A stretch of 64,000 nt of DNA from positions 62,001 to 126,000 of the forward strand of contig NC_009048.1 in assembly GCF_000209165.1 (NCBI RefSeq), written 5' to 3'. The stretch comes from Scheffersomyces stipitis CBS 6054 (Eukaryota; Ascomycota; Pichiomycetes; Serinales; Debaryomycetaceae). Both the position numbers and the translations under genes were made by a program. Positions 9,651 through 18,838 of this stretch are shown here, one piece after another. The first letter of the stretch is position 1; each line of letters begins with the position of its first letter. The notes below the pieces were generated by a model. The model was given only the letters and a program-made list of their open reading frames with translations. It was not told where the DNA came from and ran no database searches.

Positions 9651-10165
9651 CTGATTTGTGTGCTGATTTATGTGTGATACTGGAAACACATTCAATTGTT
9701 ACAATATCACTCCATTTTCCCAGTACTGAATCAGACTACTTCGTCTTATCTTCAGTTAAGGTGTACAAGACAGCCTAGACAGATCCTGTACATATAGAAA
9801 CGGCTGCAAACTGGTGTAAGTTGCAGCCATTTGAAGCATACTTAGGGGGTTATCCTGAACCGATGTGAGGTAAGTTGGACCGCAGTTTGTTCGTGGATAT
9901 TACAACTGATTGAAATGTTATCACTGAAGTCAAATTGTTGGATTTGGTAAGAGCCTTTGAATATGAACCTTTGAATATGAACCGCAATATTCATTCCAAG
10001 ATCAAGACATCCAATAAAAACTGACGAATTGGAATAGTGCAGAACATTAAACTGGCCATTGTCCTATCTATTCAATATTATATCCTCAGTTTGAGTTCCA
10101 CTTTGGCTTAGTCTAACTTCTCTATGAAGCCACTCTTCTATCTTTCTATTCACTTCAATATAGGT

Positions 10166-10171
10166 CACGTG
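10166..10171. promoter_or_regulatory. CACGTG box upstream of the Pif1-family gene
   Basis: GTCACGTGAT, 156 bases upstream of the ATG at 10327; same extended context as the copy at 9167. Candidate Cbf1-type site. Confidence 0.4.
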
Positions 10172-10326
10172 ATCGGAGTCTATTTGTTATGGTTTTGCGC
10201 GGATGGCTGCCAACTTCTAGATATTAAATCTTCCTTCTTCTACTGGAACCAACCAAGTTCTTCTTTGCACTTTTTTGGAACAGAAACCGGATCTGTTTCA
10301 GTCATTCCAGCCTGTCGGGAGTCAAC

Positions 10327-12330
10327 ATGGCTGCATCACTCCATCGAAAACAGGGCAAACAGAGGCCGATATCTTCATTTTTCGCACCGCGTAGAACGAA
10401 TCAGGCCCAGAATGCTGCAAAACCAGACCTGAATAACGCGTCACAATTGACTCTGAGATCCGGATCTAGCTCAAGTTCACTTAGCAGATCTGGATCGTTT
10501 ATTTCAAAGGCGTTTTCCACTTCAGGCAGCGAATTTGACGACATTTCCAGCTCAGATACCTCGTTCGACACTTCGATGGAAGTTACCAATTTCAGAACGC
10601 CAGCCCTATCCACGACTTTCAAAAGACAATCCCAGTCGTTTCTGCAAACCACTTCATCCGCTTCAATACGTGATCTTAACTCTCAAAATTCGCAAGCTTC
10701 TTTACAGGTTAAACGATCTCAACTGGATCTTCTTGACTTTGCCTCTGCAGATATGCTCAGTCAGCCGAGGAAGATCGCCAAAGTTGAAACAGTCATAGTA
10801 GACGCAGATGACGATTCAACCAACGATACCACGTTGAGTCCTGAACAGCAATCGGTGCTTCGGTGTGTGCTAGAGGAGAAGCGAAATGTCTTCTATACGG
10901 GTTCTGCTGGTACGGGGAAGTCTGTAGTTCTCCGAGAGCTCGTCACGCGACTCAAGCGGGTCTACCAGGACAAAGTAGGTATCACAGCATCGACAGGAAT
11001 GGCTGCATGTAACATCCAGGGCCAGACTTTGCACAAGTTCTTGGGTATTGGTTTGGGCCACGGCAACGCCGGAGAGCTTGCTGCTAGAATCAAGAAGAAC
11101 TACCAGACTTTGCGGAAATGGCAGGCACTTAAAGTGTTGGTTATCGATGAAATCTCAATGATTGACGGTGAATTGTTCGACAAATTGAACAATGTAGCCC
11201 AGATCTTACGGAACAACACGAAGAAATTTGGAGGAATTCAAGTGATTTGCACAGGAGATTTCTTCCAGTTGCCTCCGATCTCCAAACAAGGCACTGCCAA
11301 GTATTGTTTCCAGGCAAGCTCGTGGAAAGTGGTGATGGAAAAGACCATTTTATTGACTAAGGTATTCAGACAGCAGGGAGATAACGAGCTCATTCGAATG
11401 TTGAATGCTTTACGTTATGGTTCCTTGGATGATGACTTATCGCGTAAGTTCTTAGAGTTACAACGCCCAGTGCGTTATGATGATGGCATAGAACCTACTG
11501 AACTTTTCCCAACAAGGGCAGAAGTCAAGAGTGCCAATACAGCTAGATTGAACCAGTTGAAATCTCCAGCACTTGTTTTTAAATCCAAGGATAATGTAGT
11601 ATCAGCTGATTTAAAAAAGCAATTAGATAATCTCATTTGTGATGAAGTTCTCGTCCTCAAGGTTGGTGCACAAGTAATGTATCTCAAGAACTATAGTGAT
11701 ACACTTGTGAACGGGTCAATCGGAACCATTAAAGTATTCTTGACAGACAGAATCTGGAAGAAAATACTTGAATTCTATGGATATCCAGATGCCACTGATC
11801 TCCAGATGATGGACGAGTTAAGTCTACTTTCAGATAGAATCGGCTGTACTGACGATTGGACAGAACAGGAAACGAGAAGATTTGACCGGATCCCAGCAGC
11901 AAGAAAAACGATCTTTAAGAAGCTATGCATGATCGCTGCTGAAGATGTCAAAGGAGAGAAGCTTCCCGTGGTTAACTTCAAGGTTGAAGGAGCAGACGAA
12001 TTGTTTTTGGTATCAAGAGAAGAATTTACAATCGAGCATGGTAAGAAGTTTACACGTCCTGGTGGAGAACAGGTACCAGAGAAGTTGGTGCGAGAGCAGT
12101 TGCCGCTTTTGTTATCATGGGCATTATCTATTCATAAAGCTCAAGGTCAAACAATAGACAGATTAAGAATCGATCTTGGCAAGAGTTTTGAGAAGGGTCA
12201 AGTTTATGTTGCGCTTTCAAGAGCTAGGAACAAGGACCATTTAGAAATCAAAAATTTCAGCCCCCATAAGGTTAAAGTTGCTGATGTAGTCAAGCAATTT
12301 TACCATAGCATCGATTCACGAACATTCTAG
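10327..12330 (+). CDS. RRM3: Pif1-family 5'-3' DNA helicase (Rrm3/Pif1)
   Basis: 667 aa superfamily 1B helicase that helps forks pass protein barriers and G-quadruplexes and acts at telomeres and rDNA. Seen: Walker A GSAGTGKS at about 192-199, Walker B IDEISM near 272, the Pif1 signature FGGIQ...GDFFQLPP near 300-317, and C-terminal motifs SIHKAQGQTIDRL near 605 and VYVALSRAR near 627. The N-terminus carries a perfect PCNA-interacting box, Q12-R-P-I15-S-S-F18-F19; S. cerevisiae Rrm3 has an N-terminal PIP box, which is why I prefer RRM3. CTG-clade yeasts may have a single Pif1-family gene, so it may be annotated PIF1. No clear mitochondrial presequence is seen. The start lies just 3' of GTCAAC, with CACGTG 156 bases upstream. 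Confidence 0.9.
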   Translation: MAASLHRKQGKQRPISSFFAPRRTNQAQNAAKPDLNNASQLTLRSGSSSSSLSRSGSFISKAFSTSGSEFDDISSSDTSFDTSMEVTNFRTPALSTTFKRQSQSFLQTTSSASIRDLNSQNSQASLQVKRSQLDLLDFASADMLSQPRKIAKVETVIVDADDDSTNDTTLSPEQQSVLRCVLEEKRNVFYTGSAGTGKSVVLRELVTRLKRVYQDKVGITASTGMAACNIQGQTLHKFLGIGLGHGNAGELAARIKKNYQTLRKWQALKVLVIDEISMIDGELFDKLNNVAQILRNNTKKFGGIQVICTGDFFQLPPISKQGTAKYCFQASSWKVVMEKTILLTKVFRQQGDNELIRMLNALRYGSLDDDLSRKFLELQRPVRYDDGIEPTELFPTRAEVKSANTARLNQLKSPALVFKSKDNVVSADLKKQLDNLICDEVLVLKVGAQVMYLKNYSDTLVNGSIGTIKVFLTDRIWKKILEFYGYPDATDLQMMDELSLLSDRIGCTDDWTEQETRRFDRIPAARKTIFKKLCMIAAEDVKGEKLPVVNFKVEGADELFLVSREEFTIEHGKKFTRPGGEQVPEKLVREQLPLLLSWALSIHKAQGQTIDRLRIDLGKSFEKGQVYVALSRARNKDHLEIKNFSPHKVKVADVVKQFYHSIDSRTF

Positions 12331-12528
12331 CATTTTGGTCCTTAGTGACTCATCCAGCATTAATTTTGCATCGAAGTAGCTATTTACTTTTTTTCAGCAC
12401 TATATATGACATACTTTAGTTCCGCGCATCTTTTCAGTACGATATTGACATTTCGCGGACTGTTGAATTTTTCAACTCTTTTGCTATCTTGTGTATCTTT
12501 CTATTCATTCTAGATTTCTCTACGTATA

Positions 12529-15500
12529 ATGAGTTATAGCAGTTCTGGGTATGAGGGAACTTCTGGTGATATAGGATACAATGGGTTTCCTGTTCACTTG
12601 AACTACTTCAGTTCTCTTCCAGACCCTTCCATTATTGTAGATCCGACATTGGGGATTACCTTCAAGTCGTTGTTGAAGAAGGACCCCATTACTAAGCAGA
12701 AATCGTTGAACGACTTGATATCATTAAGTAAGACAGAAAAGTCGAGTTCCTTCCAGGATGATCTCACCATAATAACGTGGATCCAATTGTATCCAAAATT
12801 GGCAATCGAGAACTCGAGAGCAATTAGACTCGCATCTCATCAGGTTCAAGCCATCTTTCTCCAATTAGTAGGAGGTAAAAACTTCAGTAAGTACCTCAAA
12901 AGCTCGCTTCCAGTATGGTTGCTGGGTATCTTTGATAGCGAGAAAGCCGTAGCTACTGCTACGTACAAGTCTTTGTTAGATAGTTTCCAGAATGATAGGG
13001 ATAAAGTTGATGAAAAGATCTGGATCATCTTCTACGAACAAATAATAAACTACATCAAGACCACAATCCTGATAGAAACTCCGAAGAGTTTGTCAGATTC
13101 CAGATTCACAAAGGAAGAAGACTCGGTTGTTAAGTATCAGAGAGTTCTCCAAAACAGTTTACAGATGTTGATCCGAGTCATCAAGCTTATCAATTCTGGA
13201 GGTATTCCAATCCAGTCTGTTGATTTCGATATCATAGCCGAGATTATCCTGCTGGAAAAGCTTTGGAACTACCTTGGAGAAGCACTCGATGAGTCTACAA
13301 TGAACTATCTGTTGTTCGGAACCTTACTCGAGTTGCTTAAGACAATATTTGTTGGCAATTCTGATGGAGAGTTGTCCGTATTTGCTAAGAATTTGACAGA
13401 TATAAAAAGTATCTATAAGACTGTCTCCAAGAAGTTCATCAAACTTGTCAAGTTGAAGAATAATAAGAGTACCCCTACTGGAAACATTGTGTATTCTTCA
13501 TTCATCTTGCAGTTTTGGGATACTTTGAGAGCGCTAACTCTTTTTAGTGGCTTGAAGAACATCAAAAGTGTGAAAGTGAAAAAGAACTTTTGGGAGCTCG
13601 GGGGGAGCAAAAGTTTTGCTCGTCTTGTAGAATACCTCAAACTTGGAAGTTGTCAACTGAATCCAGCCTACTATACTATTATAAGTCATTTCATTTCGTC
13701 CCTAGCAAGTTCTGAGATAAACATTAACGAAGACTTCCAGTTCGTAGAATTTCATGATTTTGGGAGTGCCACTCTTTTGATTGGAAAAATCTTGAATAAG
13801 CAGTATAAATCATTGAGCTCGTTTGACTATAAGGAGAAGGCAATCCAGTGTATTCTTAGTGTCTATGATATTTTTTCTGAGAGGCTAGATGATCAGCTAT
13901 TGCCTTTATTGAAACAGATATTATATATGACAATCGATTCGGTTTCTGTGGATGTTCTCAGAAGAGACGCGATATCAAAGAAGAAAAGTATTGAAGTTGC
14001 CATTAGTCAGTCCGTTGGTCAGAAGGTTGCAAACGAGAACATGCTGAACTTTTTTGGTGATTTCGATAACGCACTTTCACACCTAGTACAGAATAATGAA
14101 AGTAAATTGAGTGTTGATGGCTTTGAGTTTAGTTCTAATGTCTCTAAAATTGTCCAGTCCTATTTTGACATTTTATTGCTCGGAAACCATTTCGACATCG
14201 CTTCAGCAGTTGTCGGGAATACTGTTGATATATTGGTCGAGGATACCACTATTGAAAAACCAGTCATTGCATTTAATATAATATCAACTTATCTTGGCAG
14301 CTTTAGGGACGTCACTGAAAAAACTCAATTGGTACCTCTTTTAGAGATTCTTCCAAGTTTTTTTGAGCAGGACTTTGTGAAAGAGCCTCTTGAATTGCTC
14401 AAGTCTTTCGTAACCTCCAACCTCCAACAGAGTTTAATAGAAGAAGCCGTAAATGGAAGCTACCTTAAATTGACAATGGTAGCTCCTGAGCAGAATGTGC
14501 TCTTGTTAAGAACTCTTTCGCAGTTCATCGATTTCGAAACCAAAAAGGATACCTACCCAGAGATCTATGAATACTTGGTGGAGTTGTCTCGGAAGAAGAC
14601 GTTGACCCCAGAAGAATCTAGTTTGATCTACAGTCAATTGAATGTATCTGAAGTCTTCGAAAACTTAGTTAATGTCTCTTCTGAAGATAAGGGAAGAAGT
14701 CATGATTTTGTAAAAGCCATTGCGAATCTAGCTTCTATCAATACTCTCACTAAGCATTTCGAAAGTGAAAGTTTAAAAACTATTGCAAGACATGCATGGG
14801 AAAACATTCATGACCCTGATATGGCCAAGTTCTTTGATTGGATCAAAATTGATAGATCTTTCTTTGAACTTTCCTTATATAACTATGTTGAAAGCTGTGG
14901 ATTTCAAACAGATTTTTCTAATATTGCCAAATATCTAGACAATGATTTCGTATCATTTGATTTATTGGAGACTAGAGTTAATAACGCTATGTCCCAAATT
15001 CCTAATCACTTGATTTCGATTTCGAATCCTTTGGAGAACAATGTATATTTGAGGGATTCAAAAATGGATTTAGTATTGGATAGAGGAATTATTACATTCG
15101 GGAAATTCATTAATACTATCTTGAAGTCTACAAAAGGAGAAGATGAACGTCTTTATGTGTTGGGTTCGTTGATCAGTGAATATATCAACGATCTTCTTGT
15201 TCTTGAAAGGGTAACAGAGAGAGTGCATTCCGACGAGTACCTTCAAATTCGTGAAAGTTTAATGTCTTGCTTGTTGAATATCTTTAAGGAAAGTAATACT
15301 GATATTACCAGGCTTGTTTCAGACAATCAAATTGAAGGAAGTTCGTTGGATGCTAAGGTATTGAATCACCTTAACCTGGGTATGAATGGCTCCGGTCTGA
15401 ATTGGGCATATTCCGCTAGAGTCTTCAAGCGCATTCTTGACATGAAGTTTGAGAGTATGTCACTTAATACTTTTGAAGAGCTCACAATCGACTATAGAGT

Positions 15501-17334
15501 ATTACTCAAGACCCCTATTAAATTTGCAGCTTTCCAACTCAGCACTACGAAGTTTTTCTCTAGTGCCAAGTTTGATAGGATCCGAAACTTTGTAGTTGCC
15601 GAGATATTGGGAGTTAGAAAAGAGTCTGAAATCTTGACGGAGGGTTTAAAGTGGATATCATTGAGTGTAAACTTTTTCAATGTTGAAGAACGTTCAGATG
15701 TTGTTCCACCTCACAGATTAGCAATGATTTGCAATCAGATTTTCAACTGGTTGGAATCGGGAGTTGCTTATGATGAGGAGTTTGTTTCCATGAGAGTTCT
15801 TTTGACAAAATTCTTCAGCGGATTAATTGTCAAACAGTCTGATTTACCGGACAAGGCATGGGAAGTTATTTCTCGATTGCTCAGTGATAATTTGTCTACT
15901 TGTGAAAATGAACCATCCAGAATCGACTTAAAATATTTTTCGTTGAAGTTATTAGATGTTGTTAGAAAGAACGGAAAGGAAAGGTATCCTGAGGAATGGA
16001 AAGAAGTTGCAAACTCCACCAGAGAAGAAATTTTGGATCTCTTTACCAATGCTGATATCATATCCGCAGATATACAATACAACAACCAAGTAATCGTTCA
16101 ATGCAATGAATTATTCGTTAGAGTTGTTCTTGATTACGATATTCCTGTTAAGATGTTGAAAGCGCATGAGAATGAGTTGTACAACATCTTGTCAGGAGAA
16201 TTTTCTATTCCTTTAAAGCGTGTTGCTGTTTTCTTCCTACGTAAGATCATTCTTGCAGATCAGCAGGATTTTGTTTTGGAGTACCAATTGAAAAAGTCGA
16301 AATTGGAGCAGACTGAAGTCGAAGATGAGTTGGAAGTTAATTTACCGTCTGCACTCATTAATATCATTCAAAAGTCATTGGAATATGATGTAGACGATGA
16401 TGGGCTAGTAGCCACTTTTAATTGGGGCTGGTACTTGGTCTTCGCTTACTTGGAAGACATCACTTATTCCCTTCGTACTGAGTACATCAAACTATTGAAA
16501 GACAATGGATCATTAGATCATCTTTTAATTCATATATTTGAGAGAGCAGATGTCACCGATAACAAGTTCTTGAAGAAATTGTCTCCTGATGAAATTGAAA
16601 AGTCTACCAAAGTGCATAACAGTTTCATCTCGGACTACGATATCAGATCTGGAATTCCTGGTGAGAGCTTTGCGTTTGAGATGCAATTTCTCTTGCTTCA
16701 TCATTATTTCTTATCGTTGAAGTACATTAGCTCTCCTGTCCAGACCTGGTACAAGGAGATTCGTGACAAGCAATTGAAACAGAGAGTTGAGAAGTTTACC
16801 ACAAAATTTGTGTCTCCATTGCTCGTAGCACAGATCTTGAATGATGTGGGAGAGGCAAAAGATAAACTAGAAAGTAGAGACGAGAACTTGACTGTCAAGG
16901 TAAACAAGATCACAAACGAGATAAGATCAGTGTATGTAATAGATGAACAAACTATGGAAATGGTGGTCAAGATACCGCACAACTATCCACTTGAAAGTGT
17001 TACAGTGGAAGGTCCATTACGTCTTGGAGTCAAGGAAATTCAATGGAAGGCGTGGCTTTTGGCGTCTCAAAGAGTCATTTCTCTTACCAATGGCTCTATC
17101 GTTGATGCTATTGAGTTGTTCAATAAGAATGTTAATCTCCACTTTTCAGGATTCGAAGAGTGTGCCATTTGTTACTCCATCTTACATCAAGACCTTTCAC
17201 TTCCATCTAAAAGCTGTTCCACTTGTAATAACAAGTTCCATGCTGCTTGTTTGTACAAATGGTTCAAGAGTTCAGGTAGCAGCACATGTCCACTCTGTCG
17301 TTCTACGTTTACTTTCAGAGCTGGTCGTTCGTGA
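12529..17334 (+). CDS. RKR1: Listerin, E3 ubiquitin ligase of ribosome quality control
   Basis: 1601 aa; S. cerevisiae Rkr1/Ltn1 is about 1560. It ubiquitinates stalled nascent chains on 60S subunits with Rqc2 and Cdc48. The N-terminus (PSIIVDPTLGITFKSLLKKD, then TKQKSLNDL) matches the conserved listerin N-domain that docks on 60S. The long middle is helical, HEAT-like. A C-terminal RING variant spans 1545-1590: Cys1545, Cys1548, Cys1563, Cys1566, His1571, Cys1574, Cys1587, Cys1590, in the C4HC3 order used by listerins. Only 198 bases separate it from the upstream helicase gene, with a TATATATG stretch in between, and 93 bases from the convergent RRD1 stop. Confidence 0.95.
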   Translation: MSYSSSGYEGTSGDIGYNGFPVHLNYFSSLPDPSIIVDPTLGITFKSLLKKDPITKQKSLNDLISLSKTEKSSSFQDDLTIITWIQLYPKLAIENSRAIRLASHQVQAIFLQLVGGKNFSKYLKSSLPVWLLGIFDSEKAVATATYKSLLDSFQNDRDKVDEKIWIIFYEQIINYIKTTILIETPKSLSDSRFTKEEDSVVKYQRVLQNSLQMLIRVIKLINSGGIPIQSVDFDIIAEIILLEKLWNYLGEALDESTMNYLLFGTLLELLKTIFVGNSDGELSVFAKNLTDIKSIYKTVSKKFIKLVKLKNNKSTPTGNIVYSSFILQFWDTLRALTLFSGLKNIKSVKVKKNFWELGGSKSFARLVEYLKLGSCQLNPAYYTIISHFISSLASSEININEDFQFVEFHDFGSATLLIGKILNKQYKSLSSFDYKEKAIQCILSVYDIFSERLDDQLLPLLKQILYMTIDSVSVDVLRRDAISKKKSIEVAISQSVGQKVANENMLNFFGDFDNALSHLVQNNESKLSVDGFEFSSNVSKIVQSYFDILLLGNHFDIASAVVGNTVDILVEDTTIEKPVIAFNIISTYLGSFRDVTEKTQLVPLLEILPSFFEQDFVKEPLELLKSFVTSNLQQSLIEEAVNGSYLKLTMVAPEQNVLLLRTLSQFIDFETKKDTYPEIYEYLVELSRKKTLTPEESSLIYSQLNVSEVFENLVNVSSEDKGRSHDFVKAIANLASINTLTKHFESESLKTIARHAWENIHDPDMAKFFDWIKIDRSFFELSLYNYVESCGFQTDFSNIAKYLDNDFVSFDLLETRVNNAMSQIPNHLISISNPLENNVYLRDSKMDLVLDRGIITFGKFINTILKSTKGEDERLYVLGSLISEYINDLLVLERVTERVHSDEYLQIRESLMSCLLNIFKESNTDITRLVSDNQIEGSSLDAKVLNHLNLGMNGSGLNWAYSARVFKRILDMKFESMSLNTFEELTIDYRVLLKTPIKFAAFQLSTTKFFSSAKFDRIRNFVVAEILGVRKESEILTEGLKWISLSVNFFNVEERSDVVPPHRLAMICNQIFNWLESGVAYDEEFVSMRVLLTKFFSGLIVKQSDLPDKAWEVISRLLSDNLSTCENEPSRIDLKYFSLKLLDVVRKNGKERYPEEWKEVANSTREEILDLFTNADIISADIQYNNQVIVQCNELFVRVVLDYDIPVKMLKAHENELYNILSGEFSIPLKRVAVFFLRKIILADQQDFVLEYQLKKSKLEQTEVEDELEVNLPSALINIIQKSLEYDVDDDGLVATFNWGWYLVFAYLEDITYSLRTEYIKLLKDNGSLDHLLIHIFERADVTDNKFLKKLSPDEIEKSTKVHNSFISDYDIRSGIPGESFAFEMQFLLLHHYFLSLKYISSPVQTWYKEIRDKQLKQRVEKFTTKFVSPLLVAQILNDVGEAKDKLESRDENLTVKVNKITNEIRSVYVIDEQTMEMVVKIPHNYPLESVTVEGPLRLGVKEIQWKAWLLASQRVISLTNGSIVDAIELFNKNVNLHFSGFEECAICYSILHQDLSLPSKSCSTCNNKFHAACLYKWFKSSGSSTCPLCRSTFTFRAGRS

Positions 17335-17427
17335 TTTGATTATTGTATATACTATAGCATTTCCTAATATAGCATTTCCCAATAAATTATAGAATTACTT
17401 CTTGCAGAGATCTTAATAATATTGAAA

Positions 17428-18660
17428 TTATTTCCTGCCAATATGGCCGTGTGTTGGGGGAATAGCTCTAGCAGGCTTGTTGGCCCATGGTGCACCAGTC
17501 ATGGATATGTTTGATCTTGTAGTGTTCACTCCCTGGTACCCATTTAGGAATCCAGGAGAGTCGTCTTCTTCGAGTAATTCATCGCCGCTGGTAATGGGTA
17601 ACTCTCGGTTGGTTTCACTATCTCTCCAAGTGTAAAGAACGTTTCCAAAATAGAAATGCTGTACCACAGGGAACTTTCCAAAGACTTCTACTTCATACAT
17701 ACGAAACAAGCCCTGAAGAACTTTGGACCACAAGACAACAGACGCATGTATATCGTATATAATCGGTGAATGCTCGTTAAAGGGACCCAGTTTGATTTTG
17801 TAGATGAATGCTATAGCATTGACGTACAAATTGGTGGACTTGTAGGTGCTTATGACTTGACTAGTCAAAACTTGCAGAACTGGAGGGGCCAGTTTATCGC
17901 CATTGAACTGCGCAGCTCCAAGAATGTAGATGAGATGGAAATGGTCGTCAAGTCCCCAGACTCCATGAGAACCCGCTGGCTCTAAATTGTAGTCTATAAT
18001 GAGTCTACGTACAAGGTCATAGTACTTAGCAAATATCGTCAAGATATCTACTCCACTTAACAAGTCCACTGGGAGTATTTTCAATTCAAATAACCCACCT
18101 AAAAAGGCAAGAAACGAAAGTTCATGGCCAGTTCCATAATCAAGTCTGATTTTTGATCCAAACGAATTAAGCAAATAGCTTCCAAGCTCAGAATAGAGTC
18201 CTTCTTTATCTGTTTTCTGAGGCAACTCCAAGTATTCGTCAAACAAGTTGTTGATACGAGCAATTACTTTGTCATGCCAGTCGCGACAAGCCATATTTCC
18301 AAACCGTCTTGGACCAGCCAAAGGGGGTGTGTCATCTATGAGCTTGTTGAGCTGGGATAGTATTTCTAAAATACCGTTGAAACTACGAACCTGGTGATTC
18401 TTTTGAAGTTTATTTTTGGGTTCAGACTCTACAATTGCCGAAGGAGAAGGTAGACTTCTTTTAGAAACAGGTTTCTTTCTGGTTGTTATTTCAGGATCAA
18501 GAATTTCCCCTGGAAGCTGGACATTTGTCACTTTCAGTATAACCAAAGTCAAAGTTTTGAATAGCTTTCGGTAGCCTACTGACTTCTTAAAATAGACTAA
18601 ATCTGACTGAGCATTGATCTTCTTGGATGGAGTGGTCCATTCGAGTCCTACTTTAGACAT
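17428..18660 (-). CDS. RRD1: PP2A phosphatase activator / peptidyl-prolyl isomerase (PTPA family)
   Basis: 410 aa. The family activates PP2A-type phosphatases (Pph21/22, Sit4) and has prolyl isomerase activity. Seen: GPRRFGNMACRDWH, RLDYGTGHELSF and GVWGLDDHFHLIYILGAAQ, all core PTPA motifs, and FPVVQHFYFG near the end of the fold. A C-terminal extension of about 55 residues beyond the fold, and the overall length, suggest RRD1 (about 390 aa) rather than RRD2 (about 360 aa); that choice is less certain than the family. It ends 93 bases from convergent RKR1, and its upstream space to the YEN1 stop is only 178 bases, so its promoter is compact. Confidence 0.88.
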   Translation of the reverse strand: MSKVGLEWTTPSKKINAQSDLVYFKKSVGYRKLFKTLTLVILKVTNVQLPGEILDPEITTRKKPVSKRSLPSPSAIVESEPKNKLQKNHQVRSFNGILEILSQLNKLIDDTPPLAGPRRFGNMACRDWHDKVIARINNLFDEYLELPQKTDKEGLYSELGSYLLNSFGSKIRLDYGTGHELSFLAFLGGLFELKILPVDLLSGVDILTIFAKYYDLVRRLIIDYNLEPAGSHGVWGLDDHFHLIYILGAAQFNGDKLAPPVLQVLTSQVISTYKSTNLYVNAIAFIYKIKLGPFNEHSPIIYDIHASVVLWSKVLQGLFRMYEVEVFGKFPVVQHFYFGNVLYTWRDSETNRELPITSGDELLEEDDSPGFLNGYQGVNTTRSNISMTGAPWANKPARAIPPTHGHIGRK

Positions 18661-18838
18661 CGTGGATATTGACCAATAAGACTTCTTAAGTTAAATGTGA
18701 TTCAACTATTCATTAATATCTATATGTTGGTCTGAAAAACTGACAAATGTATGCGAGAAGGTATATGCACTCCTGAGCCAAAAATATATATGTTGCAACC
18801 ATTATTCCTGCTTATGAATTTTATGTATTTAAATGGAG

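Larger units (their letters stand above)
9011..10326. other. Divergent intergenic region BNI1 / PIF1-RRM3
   Basis: 1.3 kb shared upstream region. It contains an MCB-like ACGCGT at 9359-9364, a short GA run near 9446-9460, a pyrimidine 10-mer array (9597-9650) and two CACGTG boxes listed separately. A direct repeat of CCTTTGAATATGAA occurs near 9954-9980. No further gene was seen; the ORFs here are low-complexity or short. Confidence 0.7.
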
